The position numbers and the translations under genes were made by a program. Below are positions 7,728 through 16,381 of a DNA stretch of 64,000 bases, piece by piece. How positions within the stretch are numbered: position 1 is the stretch's first letter; each line of letters opens with the position of its first letter. The notes under the pieces were generated by a model. It was not told the origin of the DNA. It saw only the letters and a program-made list of their open reading frames with translations, and did no database searches. Source of the DNA: Thioclava sp. JE_KL1 (GTDB taxonomy: Bacteria > Pseudomonadota > Alphaproteobacteria > Rhodobacterales > Rhodobacteraceae); contig NZ_WBJS01000006.1 in the NCBI RefSeq assembly GCF_009296265.1, forward strand, positions 62,001 through 126,000, given 5' to 3'.

Positions 7728-8903
7728 TTAGCTGTTCACTCGTTCCATCGCGGCCTCGAACGCCTTGCCCGACAGCCGCGCCAGCGCCGCTTTCACGCGC
7801 ACGACAAAGCCACCTTTCTTGACGTCCTCGGTGGCGACGAGCGGCACTTCGTTGGCATTGTCGAGGCCCGGCACGGTGATCACCAGCTTGCCGACTTCCT
7901 GACCTTGCTTGATCGGAGCTTGCAGCGGGCCTTTGAACACGGCCTCGGCGGTCACCTTGTCCTTCGCGCCTGCGGGGACCAGCAGCGACAGATCGGTTTT
8001 CGGGGCAAGGCCGACGGTGGATTTGCCGCCCAGCCAGACCGGCGCCTCGGCAAGCTGGGTGCCTGCCTTCGCCACGTCCTTCATCACGAACTGACGGAAG
8101 GCCCAGTTCGCGACCGCTTCGCCTTCCGACCGGCGCGACTGCTCGGAAGGCATGCCTGCCAGCACGAAGACGATGCGGCGCTCGCCCATCACGGCGGAGC
8201 CCACGAGGCCGTAGCCCGCTTCCTGCGTGTGGCCGGTCTTCATGCCATCGGCCTTCCAGTCGGCGGCGCGAATGTCGAGCAGAGGATTGCGGTTCTCGGC
8301 ATTGGCCGGGGCGCGATCCTTGTAGTTGAAGTGGGTCTCGCTGAAGAAGTGATAATATTGCGGGAAATGGGTGATGATCCGGCTCGCGACGATGCCGAGA
8401 TCATGGACCGACATGCGCTGGCCGGGGTCGGGCCAGCCGTTCGAGTTGGCGAACATCGAGTTCTTCATGCCCAGCTCATGCGCGCGCTCGGTCATCAGGT
8501 CGGCGAAGGAGGACTCCGAGCCCGCCAGCCCCTCGGCCACCACGACGCAGGCGTCGTTGCCCGAGTTGATGATGATGCCCTGGATCAGATCGCGCACGGT
8601 GGGGCGGTCGGTCGTATTGAGGAACATCGTCGAGCCGCCCATCGACTGCGCGTGCTCCGAGACCGGGAAGGTCGTGTCCATCGTGACCCGGCCGTCTTCC
8701 AGCGCCTCGAATAGCAGATCGAGCGTCATCAGCTTCGACATGGACGCCGGAGGCAGCGGGATATCCGCGTTCTTCGCCATCAGGACGGTCTTGGTCGAGA
8801 GGTCATAGACCCAAGCCGCATGGGCCTTGGTGTCGAAGGCGGCGGCGGGCAGGGCGAACAGGCAGGCTGCAAGCGTGGCGGCGATCAGGCGAATGAAGGT
8901 CAT
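7728..8903 (-). CDS. D-alanyl-D-alanine carboxypeptidase (PBP5/6 type)
   Basis: Periplasmic, membrane-anchored DD-carboxypeptidase that trims pentapeptide side chains of peptidoglycan. The 391-residue protein has a signal peptide (LIAATLAACLFALPAAAFD) and the serine acyltransferase motifs in order: SMSK (Ser54 and Lys57), SGN in INSGNDACVV, and KTG in DGMKTGHTQEAGYG. A C-terminal beta-rich domain follows, and the end (RLSGKAFEAAMERVNS) is amphipathic and suited to membrane anchoring as in PBP5. It lies 15 bp downstream of the SPOR lipoprotein gene. That protein also binds peptidoglycan, so the two probably work together at the wall. Confidence 0.94.
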   Translation of the reverse strand: MTFIRLIAATLAACLFALPAAAFDTKAHAAWVYDLSTKTVLMAKNADIPLPPASMSKLMTLDLLFEALEDGRVTMDTTFPVSEHAQSMGGSTMFLNTTDRPTVRDLIQGIIINSGNDACVVVAEGLAGSESSFADLMTERAHELGMKNSMFANSNGWPDPGQRMSVHDLGIVASRIITHFPQYYHFFSETHFNYKDRAPANAENRNPLLDIRAADWKADGMKTGHTQEAGYGLVGSAVMGERRIVFVLAGMPSEQSRRSEGEAVANWAFRQFVMKDVAKAGTQLAEAPVWLGGKSTVGLAPKTDLSLLVPAGAKDKVTAEAVFKGPLQAPIKQGQEVGKLVITVPGLDNANEVPLVATEDVKKGGFVVRVKAALARLSGKAFEAAMERVNS

Positions 8904-8918
8904 ATCTTCTGCGTAGTC

Positions 8919-9884
8919 CTATTTCGAGACGGGGTAGGCGTCAGGATAGCCCAGTCCGTGAATTTTGGTCTTGAGCGCGTCGAGGTCGGATTTCGTGGGC
9001 GCAGGGCCCGCGATCACGCGCCAGAAGGTCTTGGAGTGGCTCTGTTCCTTCTTGATCTCGGCGATGACGCCCGCCTTGGCCATCTGGCTCTGGGCGCGTT
9101 TCGCATTCGCCTCGACGGAGAAGATGCCGATCTGGATATAGCCTGCGCCGGTGCTCATTTTCGGCGTGCTCGGCTGCGGAGTTGCTGCAGCTAACGGGGC
9201 TGCGGGGGCGGGCGCCGGGGCAGGGGCCGCACCGATTGCGGGCTTGACTGGTTTCGCTGCGGGCTTCGGCGTGCCTTGGGCCTTGGCGATGCCGGCCGCC
9301 GCGGTCGATGTCACCTCGTCGAGCGACTTCTGCTCCACCTCTTCAGGGGCCGCGATCACCGGCTTGTCGACGAGCGGCGCGGGCTTGTCTTCCTTGACCG
9401 GAACCGTCTCGCGGCGCAGCGCCACGACGGAGAGCTCGGTCGGCGCGCCCGCCAGCAGCCCCAGCGCATCGGCCGCATCCGAGCTGACCTGCAGTTTCGG
9501 CCCGGGATTGTCGGTCTCGCGCTTGAACAGCGCCCCGATCACGAATTTGCCGTTCGACGGGTTGCGGATGATCACCCGCTCGGGGTCTTTCACGTTCGGA
9601 TGCGCGACCCAGACGCCGCCCAGCGAGGGACGCCCGTCCCAGAGGCCCTTTTCGTCGACCGAGAAGACCTGCGGCGCTTCGACGTCGCGCTCGATCATCT
9701 TCTGGCCGTTTTCGGTGACGGTTTCGGCGTCGCCGGGGCTTGCGGTCTCGTCCGCTGGCTTCTTCTTGAACATCCCGAACGGGGAGCCACCGCTTTCCTG
9801 ACAGCCTGCCAGCGCGATCCCCGCGCCCAGCATCAGGGCAAAGCCCGTCACCCGCTTGCGCGTCATCTTATCCTGCTCAGTCAT
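8919..9884 (-). CDS. SPOR-domain lipoprotein with RlpA-like region
   Basis: Predicted outer-envelope lipoprotein of 321 residues. A lipobox LAGC follows a short hydrophobic helix (GFALMLGAGIALAGC). The middle region contains RVIIRNPSNGKFVIGAL and a downstream SSDAADALGLLAG stretch that resembles the RlpA double-psi barrel. A long Ala/Pro linker (about residues 215-245) leads to a C-terminal SPOR domain (YIQIGIFSVEANAKRAQSQ to GLGYPDAYPVSK) that would bind denuded glycan at the septum. I chose the ATG at 9884 because AAAGGGG lies seven bases upstream and the lipobox follows at a normal distance. A start at 9947 would add 21 charged residues ahead of the signal. Its neighbour is a DD-carboxypeptidase. 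Confidence 0.87.
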   Translation of the reverse strand: MTEQDKMTRKRVTGFALMLGAGIALAGCQESGGSPFGMFKKKPADETASPGDAETVTENGQKMIERDVEAPQVFSVDEKGLWDGRPSLGGVWVAHPNVKDPERVIIRNPSNGKFVIGALFKRETDNPGPKLQVSSDAADALGLLAGAPTELSVVALRRETVPVKEDKPAPLVDKPVIAAPEEVEQKSLDEVTSTAAAGIAKAQGTPKPAAKPVKPAIGAAPAPAPAPAAPLAAATPQPSTPKMSTGAGYIQIGIFSVEANAKRAQSQMAKAGVIAEIKKEQSHSKTFWRVIAGPAPTKSDLDALKTKIHGLGYPDAYPVSK

Positions 9885-10066
9885 CCTGTGCCCCTTTTCG
9901 CGCGGTTTGCCCGCCTCTTGCCTGCGCGTCTGCACCGCTTGCGCCATGCGTTACGCGCGATCCTAGCGATTTGCAGAGCCCGTGAAAAGCTGCCCCAACG
10001 CCCACGCGCGGAAAACGGCGCGCAAGACTTTCAGAATCGCGTGAAGCGGTCTAAGCGAAGCCGGTC

Positions 10067-10156
10067 GGAGGAGTGGCAGAGTGGTTTAATGCACCGGTCT
10101 TGAAAACCGACGTAGGTGAAAGCCTACCGTGGGTTCGAATCCCACCTCCTCCGCCA
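10067..10156 (+). tRNA. tRNA-Ser (anticodon TGA)
   Basis: A 90-nt class II tRNA with encoded CCA. The acceptor stem is GGAGGAG/CTCCTCC with discriminator G. The anticodon loop CTTGAAA gives anticodon TGA. The long variable arm (CGTAGGTGAAAGCCTACCG) identifies tRNA-Ser, and the T arm contains GGGTTCGAATCCC. It stands alone between the SPOR lipoprotein gene (opposite strand) and the amide operon. Confidence 0.97.
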
Positions 10157-10377
10157 GCGCATCGCTTCCATGCCCAAGAGCGATCCCGTCGCACGTCGGC
10201 AAAGCCTCCGCCCTAAGGGGGACGGCTCATTCTCCGGACATCACAGCTTCAGGGAAGGCGAGCCCCTTTTGCATCCGGGTTGCGCTCAATTTGCGGGCAG
10301 TCTGCTTTCGGAACAGCTTCAATAACGTGCATATGTGGGCATGAGAGGGGGGCGGCCACGGCGAAGTAACATGTCTA

Positions 10378-10407
10378 TTGACACCTTCGTGATCGATTCC
10401 CTAGCTT
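10378..10407 (+). promoter_or_regulatory. Sigma-70-type promoter of the amide operon
   Basis: A perfect TTGACA box (10378-10383) is followed, after 17 bp, by CTAGCT (10401-10406; TAGCTT if read one base on). It is placed 118 bp upstream of the amiC-like start, leaving a leader long enough for the attenuator at 10474-10506. Confidence 0.6.
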
Positions 10408-10414
10408 GAGGTAA

Positions 10415-10506
10415 GCGCCGAGCAAATGTGCTCGTCATGGCGCGTTGAACCCTCAGATATGTCGGCAATTCCGCCTCCAAAGCAGTTTCTGCTTCTGGGG
10501 GTTTTT
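10415..10506 (+). promoter_or_regulatory. Attenuator leader with Rho-independent terminator, likely ANTAR (AmiR) target
   Basis: The leader first forms a stem-loop at 10415-10443: GCGCC pairs with GGCGC outside, and CGAGC pairs with GCTCG inside, around the hexaloop AAATGT. It then forms a terminator at 10474-10506, in which CCTCCA-AAGCAG pairs with CTGCTT-(C)-TGGGGG and five T residues follow. The start codon is only 18 bp further on, so this terminator can serve no upstream gene. ANTAR proteins such as AmiR are known to act by preventing termination at leader terminators, and the second gene of this operon encodes one. I could not confirm the paired-hexaloop ANTAR motif with certainty: the first loop has the conserved A but G at position five. 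Confidence 0.7.
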
Positions 10507-10524
10507 GTCGTTGGAAGATCGAAA

Positions 10525-11685
10525 ATGACTCGTCTCGACCTACAGATCGGCCTGCTTTTCTCGACCACCGGCGCATACGGTAGAGTCGCGCATACGCAGC
10601 TCAACGGCGCGCAGCTTGCCTGCGACGAGATCAATGCGGATCCGAGCGCGGCGGTCACGTTCCATCCCGTCCATATCGACCCCGAGAGTGATCTGCATAA
10701 ATACGCGCCGGCGGTTCAGAGCATGTTCGATCGCGGCATCCGCCATATCTGCGGCTGCTACACCTCGTCGAGCCGCAAGGAAGTGATCCCGCTCTTCGAG
10801 AAGCATGACGGGCTGCTGTGGTATCCGACCCATTACGAAGGCTTCGAGAGCTCGACCAACGTCATCTACACCGGTGCGGCGCCGAACCATCACATGTCGC
10901 CGCTCATCGATTTCCTCTGTGCCCGCTTCGGTCGTCGCGCCTATTGCATCGGCTCGAACTATATCTGGGGCTGGGAAAGCAACCGGGTGATGCGCGAGGA
11001 ACTTCAGCGGCGCCGCGGCGAAGTGGTGGCGGAGCGGTATCTGCCGGTCGGCGAGACCGATATGGCCGCCATCATCGAGGAGATCCTCGAGACCAAGCCT
11101 GACTTCGTGTTCAACGCGCTGATCGGCGAGTCCTCTTACGCGTTCTTCCGCGCCTTCCGGGAGACCTGCGAGGCGCGCGGCATCGAGCAGACCACACGCT
11201 TCCCGATCGCGAGCTGTAACCTCTCGGAGCCCGAGCTTCGCGCGATCGGCCCGGTCGGGGCGGATGGACAGATCAGTTCCAGCGTCTATTTCTCGTCCCT
11301 CGCGGGTGAGCGCAACAAGCGCTTCGTCGAGGCCTATGGCAAAGCCTTCCCCGAGGGACCTGTCGTTTCCGCCGAAGCCGAAGCCGCTTATGTCGCCATT
11401 CATATGCTCGCGAAATCCATCGCCGATGCGGGCACCGCGTCGGTGGGGGCGGTTCTCGAAGCGGCTGCAGGTCAGGTTTTCGATGCGCCGCAAGGCCGGG
11501 TCACGATCGACCCTGAAACCTACCATGCCGCGCTCACGCCCCGCATCGGGCTGTCGCGCGCGGATTTCGAGTTCGACATCCTGCTCGAAGCGCCCGAACC
11601 CATCGCGGCCGACCCGTATCTCGTGTCCTCAACGACGACCTTCGAGCCGGCGGAGCGGCGCAGGAACGTGAGGGTGGTTCAATGA
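10525..11685 (+). CDS. amiC: AmiC-like amide-sensing periplasmic-binding-fold regulator
   Basis: Cytosolic ligand sensor with the fold of branched-chain ABC binding proteins but no signal peptide. In Pseudomonas AmiC binds acetamide and releases the antiterminator AmiR. The 386-residue protein begins MTRLDLQIGLLFSTTGAYGR and has CGCYTSSSRKEVIPLFE, LLWYPTHYEGFE and SNYIWGWESNRVMRE, all typical of AmiC and the FmdD/UrtA group. I chose the ATG at 10525, just after a GGAAGA site and past the leader terminator. An in-frame ATG at 10426 would put the terminator inside the gene. The stop overlaps the amiR-like start by four bases, so the two partners are made in a coupled way. Confidence 0.88.
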   Translation: MTRLDLQIGLLFSTTGAYGRVAHTQLNGAQLACDEINADPSAAVTFHPVHIDPESDLHKYAPAVQSMFDRGIRHICGCYTSSSRKEVIPLFEKHDGLLWYPTHYEGFESSTNVIYTGAAPNHHMSPLIDFLCARFGRRAYCIGSNYIWGWESNRVMREELQRRRGEVVAERYLPVGETDMAAIIEEILETKPDFVFNALIGESSYAFFRAFRETCEARGIEQTTRFPIASCNLSEPELRAIGPVGADGQISSSVYFSSLAGERNKRFVEAYGKAFPEGPVVSAEAEAAYVAIHMLAKSIADAGTASVGAVLEAAAGQVFDAPQGRVTIDPETYHAALTPRIGLSRADFEFDILLEAPEPIAADPYLVSSTTTFEPAERRRNVRVVQ

Positions 11686-12338
11686 AGACACCCCGGATCG
11701 CGCAAAACTTCCGCGGCCGCAGGGCCGTCATCTTTACCACCGAGGGCCGCTCGCTGGGCATTCTCGAAACGACATTGCGTCGGCTGGGGCTGGAGCCGGA
11801 TACCCGTCCCGTCTCGCCGCGCCAGGTTTTCGAACTGCCCGAAGACCTGAGCCCGGAGGCCGACCTCGTCATCATCGACGGCGACCTGAACCTGCCGCAG
11901 GCCTGGCCCGAGAGTTACAATCTGTCGCCCCAGCATGCGCCGTGTCCGACGGTGGGGCTGGTAGGCACGGAAGCGCCGAGCCGTCTCAAGGCGATGCTCC
12001 AGCTCGGGGCCGCGTCCTTCCTGCAAAAACCGATCCATAGCGGCGCCGTCTATTCCGCTCTCTATCTGGGCGTGAACGCGTTCGAGCAAATCGACGGCCT
12101 CAAGGCGAGCCTCGACGATATGGGCGAACGCCGCCGCAAACGGATTTACGTCATCAAGGCTGTCGCTGCGCTCATGCGCCAGCGCGGGCTTAACGAAGAT
12201 GCCGCATATGACCTTCTGAGAAAGGAGAGCATGCGCGCGCGCGTCAGCGTCGAGGACCACTGCGAGTCCCTGATGCTGGCAAACCCGGACAGCGATCTCG
12301 ATCGCGGTGAAACGAAAAAGAGGTGTCAGGCGCGCTAG
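11682..12338 (+). CDS. amiR: AmiR-like ANTAR-domain transcription antiterminator
   Basis: RNA-binding antiterminator. The 218-residue protein has an N-terminal receiver-like domain (about 15-130: AVIFTTEGRS, LVIIDGDLNLP, GAASFLQKPIHSGAVYSAL) that lacks a normal phospho-acceptor set, as in AmiR. A coiled linker then leads to a C-terminal ANTAR domain (about 150-200: IKAVAALMRQRGLNEDAAYDLLRKESM). In Pseudomonas, AmiC holds AmiR inactive until amide binds. The adjacent amiC-like gene and the leader terminator at 10474-10506 make an autoregulated circuit likely here. The C-terminal tail is somewhat longer than the Pseudomonas protein (196 residues). Confidence 0.9.
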   Translation: MKTPRIAQNFRGRRAVIFTTEGRSLGILETTLRRLGLEPDTRPVSPRQVFELPEDLSPEADLVIIDGDLNLPQAWPESYNLSPQHAPCPTVGLVGTEAPSRLKAMLQLGAASFLQKPIHSGAVYSALYLGVNAFEQIDGLKASLDDMGERRRKRIYVIKAVAALMRQRGLNEDAAYDLLRKESMRARVSVEDHCESLMLANPDSDLDRGETKKRCQAR

Positions 12339-12379
12339 CCCAGCAAGGCACCCGGAAAAACCTCAACAAGGAGTTGAAA

Positions 12380-13615
12380 ATGACCAGGAAACTGATCAGC
12401 ACCGCTTCGGTGCTCGCTACCCTATTGTCTTTTGCAGGGCCCGTGATGGCTCAGGACGCCGAGCCGATCAAAATCGGTGTGCTCGAAGACCAGTCGGGGG
12501 ACTTCGCCCTCGCGACCATCGGCAAGGTGCATGGCATCCAGCTGGCCACCAAGGAAATCAACGACGCGGGCGGCATCGCCGGTCGTCCGATCGAGCTGGT
12601 GACCTACGACACCCAGTCGGACAACACGCGCTATCAGGAATTCATGCGCCGCGTGCTGCAGCGCGACAAGGTGGACGTGGTCTTCGCGGGCTTCTCCTCG
12701 GCCTCGCGTGAAGCCTATCGCCCGATCGTCAACCAGTTCGACGGGCTGGCCTTCTACAACAACCAGTATGAAGGCGGCGTCTGCGACGCGAACATGATCG
12801 TCACCGGCGCGGTGCCGGAGCAGCAGTTCTCCACGCTGATCCCCTACATGATGGAGAAGTACGGCAAGAACGTCTACACCATCGCCGCCGACTACAACTT
12901 CGGTCAGATCTCGGCCGAATGGGTGCGCAACATCGTCAAGGACAATGGCGGCGAGATGGTGGGCGAAGAGTTCATCCCGCTCGGCGTGTCGCAGTTCTCG
13001 CAGACCATCCAGAACATTCAGGCCGCCAAGCCCGACTTCGTGGTGACGCTGCTGGTGGGCACGGCGCAGTCGTCCTATTACGAGCAGGCCGGTTCGGCGA
13101 ATGTCGACCTGCCGATGGCGTCGTCCGTGAACGTGGGTCAGGGCTACGAGCATAAGCGCTTCACGCCCCCAAGCCTGAAGGACATGTATGCGACGGTGAA
13201 CTATGTCGAGGAAATCGACACGCCGGAAAGCAAGGCCTTCGTCGAGAAGTTCCACGCGATGTTCCCCGATGAGCCCTACATCAACCAGGAAGCCGAGAAC
13301 TCCTACGCGGCGGTCTATCTCTACAAGGAGATGGTCGAGAAAGCCGGCGGCTCCACCGCTCTGGAAGACGTCCGCGCCACGCTCGCCGATGGCAACCTGT
13401 GCTACGACGCGCCCGAGGGCGAGATGTGCATCGATCCGAAAAGCCAGCACACCTCGCACACGATCTATCTGGCCCATGTGCTCGAAGATCACTCGATCGA
13501 GTTCCCGAAGAAATGGGATGACATCAAGCCCTACTGGCTGGGCGATGTCGGCTGCGATCTGACCCAGAACGATCCGAGCGACCAGTACACCCCGTCGCAC
13601 CTGCCGACGGAGTAA
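12380..13615 (+). CDS. Amide/urea ABC transporter substrate-binding protein
   Basis: Periplasmic binding protein (411 residues) of the UrtA/FmdD group, presumably for short-chain amides or urea. The signal peptide is MTRKLISTASVLATLLSFAG followed by PVMAQ, and the mature part has IKIGVLEDQSGDFALATIGK, FAGFSSASREAYRP, YNNQYEGGVCD and YNFGQISAEWVR. The start at 12380 is preceded by AAGGAG (12368-12373). A start at 12323 would add 19 residues before the signal peptide. The first gene after amiC-amiR, it is distinct from AmiC in having a secretion signal, so sensor and transporter receptor are separate paralogues. Confidence 0.9.
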   Translation: MTRKLISTASVLATLLSFAGPVMAQDAEPIKIGVLEDQSGDFALATIGKVHGIQLATKEINDAGGIAGRPIELVTYDTQSDNTRYQEFMRRVLQRDKVDVVFAGFSSASREAYRPIVNQFDGLAFYNNQYEGGVCDANMIVTGAVPEQQFSTLIPYMMEKYGKNVYTIAADYNFGQISAEWVRNIVKDNGGEMVGEEFIPLGVSQFSQTIQNIQAAKPDFVVTLLVGTAQSSYYEQAGSANVDLPMASSVNVGQGYEHKRFTPPSLKDMYATVNYVEEIDTPESKAFVEKFHAMFPDEPYINQEAENSYAAVYLYKEMVEKAGGSTALEDVRATLADGNLCYDAPEGEMCIDPKSQHTSHTIYLAHVLEDHSIEFPKKWDDIKPYWLGDVGCDLTQNDPSDQYTPSHLPTE

Positions 13616-13627
13616 TCCGACGCATCG

Positions 13628-13657
13628 CGGATGCGGGGCCCCTTGGCTCCGCATCCG
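13628..13657 (+). promoter_or_regulatory. Intergenic stem-loop between binding-protein and permease genes
   Basis: A perfect nine-bp stem CGGATGCGG/CCGCATCCG with a 12-base loop lies 12 bp after the binding-protein stop. It has no T tract. In ABC operons such hairpins commonly protect the 3' end of the binding-protein message or act as partial terminators, giving more receptor than permease. That role is inferred here. Confidence 0.6.
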
Positions 13658-13720
13658 TCCCCTCCCGGATTTTCTTGCCCGGATTTCCCTGAACGACGGC
13701 CACCAAGAAAGGGACGGTCT

Positions 13721-14593
13721 ATGGAGTTCCTCTACTCTCTCTTCAGCTTCTTCTATCAGTTCGGAGACGCGTTCGCCTTCCTCGTGCTCAGCGCCTGCGG
13801 CCTCGCGGTGATCTTCGGCATGATGGGCGTGATCAACCTCGCGCATGGCGAGTTCATCCTCTGCGGCGCCTATGTCTCGACGAGCGCCACCCATATGGGC
13901 GTGCCCCTTCCGATCGCGATCGCGCTGGGTTCTCTGGCCGCCGGTATCGCCGGGATGATCGTCGAGGTCGTGGTGATCCGCCCGCTCTACAAACGTCCCC
14001 TCGATACGATCGTGGCCACTTGGGGGATCTCGATGATCGTCACCCAAGGCACGCTGATCGTGCTGGGCACGACGATGGCCGGCAGCGGCACGCCCTTCGG
14101 CAGCTTCACCGTCGGCGACTATTCCTATTCGATCTATCGCATCGTGCTCGTGGTGATGGCGCTCGCGACGCTGGCCGCCTTGTGGCTGATGTTCACCAAG
14201 ACGCGCTTCGGCATCCTTGCCCGCGCCACGATCCAGGTGCCGCATGTGGCCGAGGCGCTCGGGGTCAACACCAACCTGATCTACAGCCTGACCTTCGGTC
14301 TGGGCGCGGCGCTCGCGGGGCTTGCCGGTGGGCTTTACGCGCCGACGATGACGCTCGTGCCGACGATGGGGGCCGCCTTCATGGTCGAGGCTTTCGTGAC
14401 CGTCGTCGTGGGCGGCGCAGACATCTTCCTCGGGACGGCGCCTGCCGCGGTCGTGCTTGGCTTCATCAAAGCATCGCTGACCTCCTGGCAGGGCCAGCTT
14501 GCCGGTCAGATCGGCATGCTCATCGCCGTCATCATCGTGATCCGCATCCTGCCGCGCGGCATCAGCGGCAAGATCCTGAAAGAAAGGGCCTGA
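13721..14593 (+). CDS. ABC transporter permease, UrtB/LivH type
   Basis: Inner-membrane permease (290 residues) of the branched-chain amino acid/urea/amide importer family. About eight hydrophobic segments are visible, with the family motifs GLAVIFGMMGVINLAHGEFILCGAYV near the start and ALAGLAGGLYAP plus EAFVTVVVGGADIFLGT near the end. The ATG at 13721 has AAAGGGA upstream. An upstream GTG/ATG in frame at 13631 would add 30 proline-rich residues and is less likely. It pairs with the permease at 14595 as the heterodimeric channel. Confidence 0.92.
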   Translation: MEFLYSLFSFFYQFGDAFAFLVLSACGLAVIFGMMGVINLAHGEFILCGAYVSTSATHMGVPLPIAIALGSLAAGIAGMIVEVVVIRPLYKRPLDTIVATWGISMIVTQGTLIVLGTTMAGSGTPFGSFTVGDYSYSIYRIVLVVMALATLAALWLMFTKTRFGILARATIQVPHVAEALGVNTNLIYSLTFGLGAALAGLAGGLYAPTMTLVPTMGAAFMVEAFVTVVVGGADIFLGTAPAAVVLGFIKASLTSWQGQLAGQIGMLIAVIIVIRILPRGISGKILKERA

Positions 14594-14594
14594 C

Positions 14595-15665
14595 GTGAGC
14601 AGCGCATCCCGTTTCACTTCCATTCTGAAGCTCATCGAGGGGCCGCAAACCCTCGGCAAGGGACCGAAATTCTGGTCGGGCTTCACTGTCGTCCTGCTCG
14701 CCGCCTGCGCCTATCCGGCCTTTGCGGACAGCTACGACGTCGGCAATAACGTCTACTTCTTCAACTGGCTCTTCATGGCGATGGGGCTGAGCCTGATCTG
14801 GGGCTATGGCGGGGCGCTCAGCTTCGGCCAGACCGCCTTCTTCGGGGTCGCGGGCTACGCCTACGGGGTCCTGACGATCAACCTCGGCGACGCCTACGGC
14901 CTGACGCTGCTCTCGCTGGTGCTGGCGGTTGGCCTGAGCGCGCTCTTCGCGGCGATCCTTGGCTACTTCCTGTTCTTCGGGCGCATCAGCGGCGTGTTCC
15001 TCGGCATCGTGACGCTGTCGGTGACGCTGGTGCTCGAGCGCTTCATGGCGCAGACGGCGGGGCCCGAATGGGCGATCGGCAAGGCGCGTCTGAACGGCTT
15101 CAACGGCATGGGCGCGATGCCCTCGCTGACGATCCCGTGGCCGGGCGGCAATATCGTGCTCTATCCGGACGTGACCCTCTATTACGTCACGCTGGCGCTG
15201 CTGCTGGTCTGCTATCTGGGCCTGCGCATCCTCGTGAATTCGCGCTTCGGCAATGTCATCGTGGCGATCCGCGAGAACCCGATGCGCGCCGAGATGCTGG
15301 GTTATGACGTGCGCAAGTATCAGCTGGCGACCTTCGTCATCGGCTCCGCGCTCGCCGGGCTGTCGGGAGTGCTCTACACCTCTTGGGGCAACTACATCAC
15401 GCCCGCCTCGATGGGGATGACGGCGGCCTCGCTGCCCATCGTCTGGGTCGCGGTCGGCGGACGCACGGACCTCACGACCACGATCATCGGCACGCTCGCG
15501 GTGCTGATGGTGTTCCAGTCGCTCACGATCTACGGCAGCCAATATGCGCTGATCGTGATGGGAACGCTGCTGGTGATCACCGTGCTGATCGCCCCGCGTG
15601 GCATCGTCATCGCGCTGATCTCGCCCTTCATGCGCCGGAAATCCAAACTGGAAGGAGAGCGGTGA
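14595..15665 (+). CDS. ABC transporter permease, UrtC/LivM type
   Basis: Second inner-membrane permease (356 residues) of the amide/urea importer. It begins with a GTG codon at 14595, one base after the stop of the first permease. Hydrophobic segments include FFNWLFMAMGLSLIWGYGG and ALSFGQTAFFGVAGYAYG, the signature of LivM/UrtC proteins. The C-terminal half has the EAA-like loop AIRENPMRAEMLGYDVRKYQ that contacts the ATPases. The stop overlaps the ATG of the next ATPase gene by one base, so expression is coupled. Confidence 0.92.
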   Translation: MSSASRFTSILKLIEGPQTLGKGPKFWSGFTVVLLAACAYPAFADSYDVGNNVYFFNWLFMAMGLSLIWGYGGALSFGQTAFFGVAGYAYGVLTINLGDAYGLTLLSLVLAVGLSALFAAILGYFLFFGRISGVFLGIVTLSVTLVLERFMAQTAGPEWAIGKARLNGFNGMGAMPSLTIPWPGGNIVLYPDVTLYYVTLALLLVCYLGLRILVNSRFGNVIVAIRENPMRAEMLGYDVRKYQLATFVIGSALAGLSGVLYTSWGNYITPASMGMTAASLPIVWVAVGGRTDLTTTIIGTLAVLMVFQSLTIYGSQYALIVMGTLLVITVLIAPRGIVIALISPFMRRKSKLEGER

Positions 15666-16381
15666 TGGCCATTCTCGAAACACGCCAGCTCAACAAGCAT
15701 TTCGGCGGGCTCCACGTCACGGGCAATGTCGATTTCGCGCTTCAGCCTGGCGAGATGCACTGCCTGATTGGTCCCAACGGGGCGGGCAAGAGCACCTTCT
15801 TCAAGCTGATCCTGGGCGAGCATCTGCCCGATAGCGGCGCGATCCTCTATGACGGCGAGGAGATCACCCGCGCGAAGCCGTTCGAGCGCATCCGCAAGGG
15901 GATCAGCGTGAAGTTTCAGGTGCCCGGCATCTTCAAGGAACTGAGCGTTCAGCAGAACCTGACGATCGCGCTTCAGCACCATGTCGCGCCCGAGATCCTG
16001 CAAGAGGAGATCGACCGGCTGCTGGAGTTCCTGAAACTCTCGCAGGACCGCAAGCAGCTCGCGGGCAATCTCAGCCACGGTCAGAAGCAGTGGCTGGAGA
16101 TCGGCATGGCGGTGGCGCTGAAACCGCGTCTGCTGCTGCTGGACGAGCCGACCGCCGGGATGACGCCCGACGAGACTTTCGCCACCGGCGAGATGCTTCA
16201 GGAACTGAACCGCGAGGGCATGACCCTGCTGGCGGTGGAGCACGACATGGCCTTCGTGCGCCAGATCGCCCACCAGGTCACCGTGCTCCATTTCGGCAAG
16301 ATTTTCGCGCAGGGCACCATCGACGAGATCACCGCCGATGAACGTGTCGCCGCCATTTATCTGGGAGAAGTCGATGCGTAA
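15665..16381 (+). CDS. ABC transporter ATP-binding protein, UrtD/LivG type
   Basis: Cytosolic ATPase subunit (238 residues) of the amide/urea importer. Walker A is GPNGAGKSTFF, the signature segment is LSHGQKQWLEIGMAV (the LSHGxxQ variant typical of UrtD), Walker B is LLLLDEPTAGM, and the H-loop is LAVEHDMAFVR. The start at 15665 overlaps the preceding stop (TGATG). A longer in-frame reading from 15383 overlaps the permease and lacks homology. It shares eight bases with the next ATPase gene. Confidence 0.94.
   Translation: MAILETRQLNKHFGGLHVTGNVDFALQPGEMHCLIGPNGAGKSTFFKLILGEHLPDSGAILYDGEEITRAKPFERIRKGISVKFQVPGIFKELSVQQNLTIALQHHVAPEILQEEIDRLLEFLKLSQDRKQLAGNLSHGQKQWLEIGMAVALKPRLLLLDEPTAGMTPDETFATGEMLQELNREGMTLLAVEHDMAFVRQIAHQVTVLHFGKIFAQGTIDEITADERVAAIYLGEVDA

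Larger units (their letters stand above)
10157..10524 (+). other. Spacer of 368 bp: tRNA trailer, promoter and leader of the amide operon
   Basis: The first 220 bp after tRNA-Ser contain nothing I can name. From 10378 onward lie a sigma-70-like promoter, a stem-loop and a Rho-independent terminator, annotated separately. No convincing protein-coding frame is present. Confidence 0.6.

Noticed and set aside
12422-14686. Long open frame on the minus strand opposite the amide transporter genes
   Set aside because: It runs antisense to well-supported genes with recognised motifs, has Arg/His/Asp-rich composition and no domain. Such frames are expected in GC-rich DNA.
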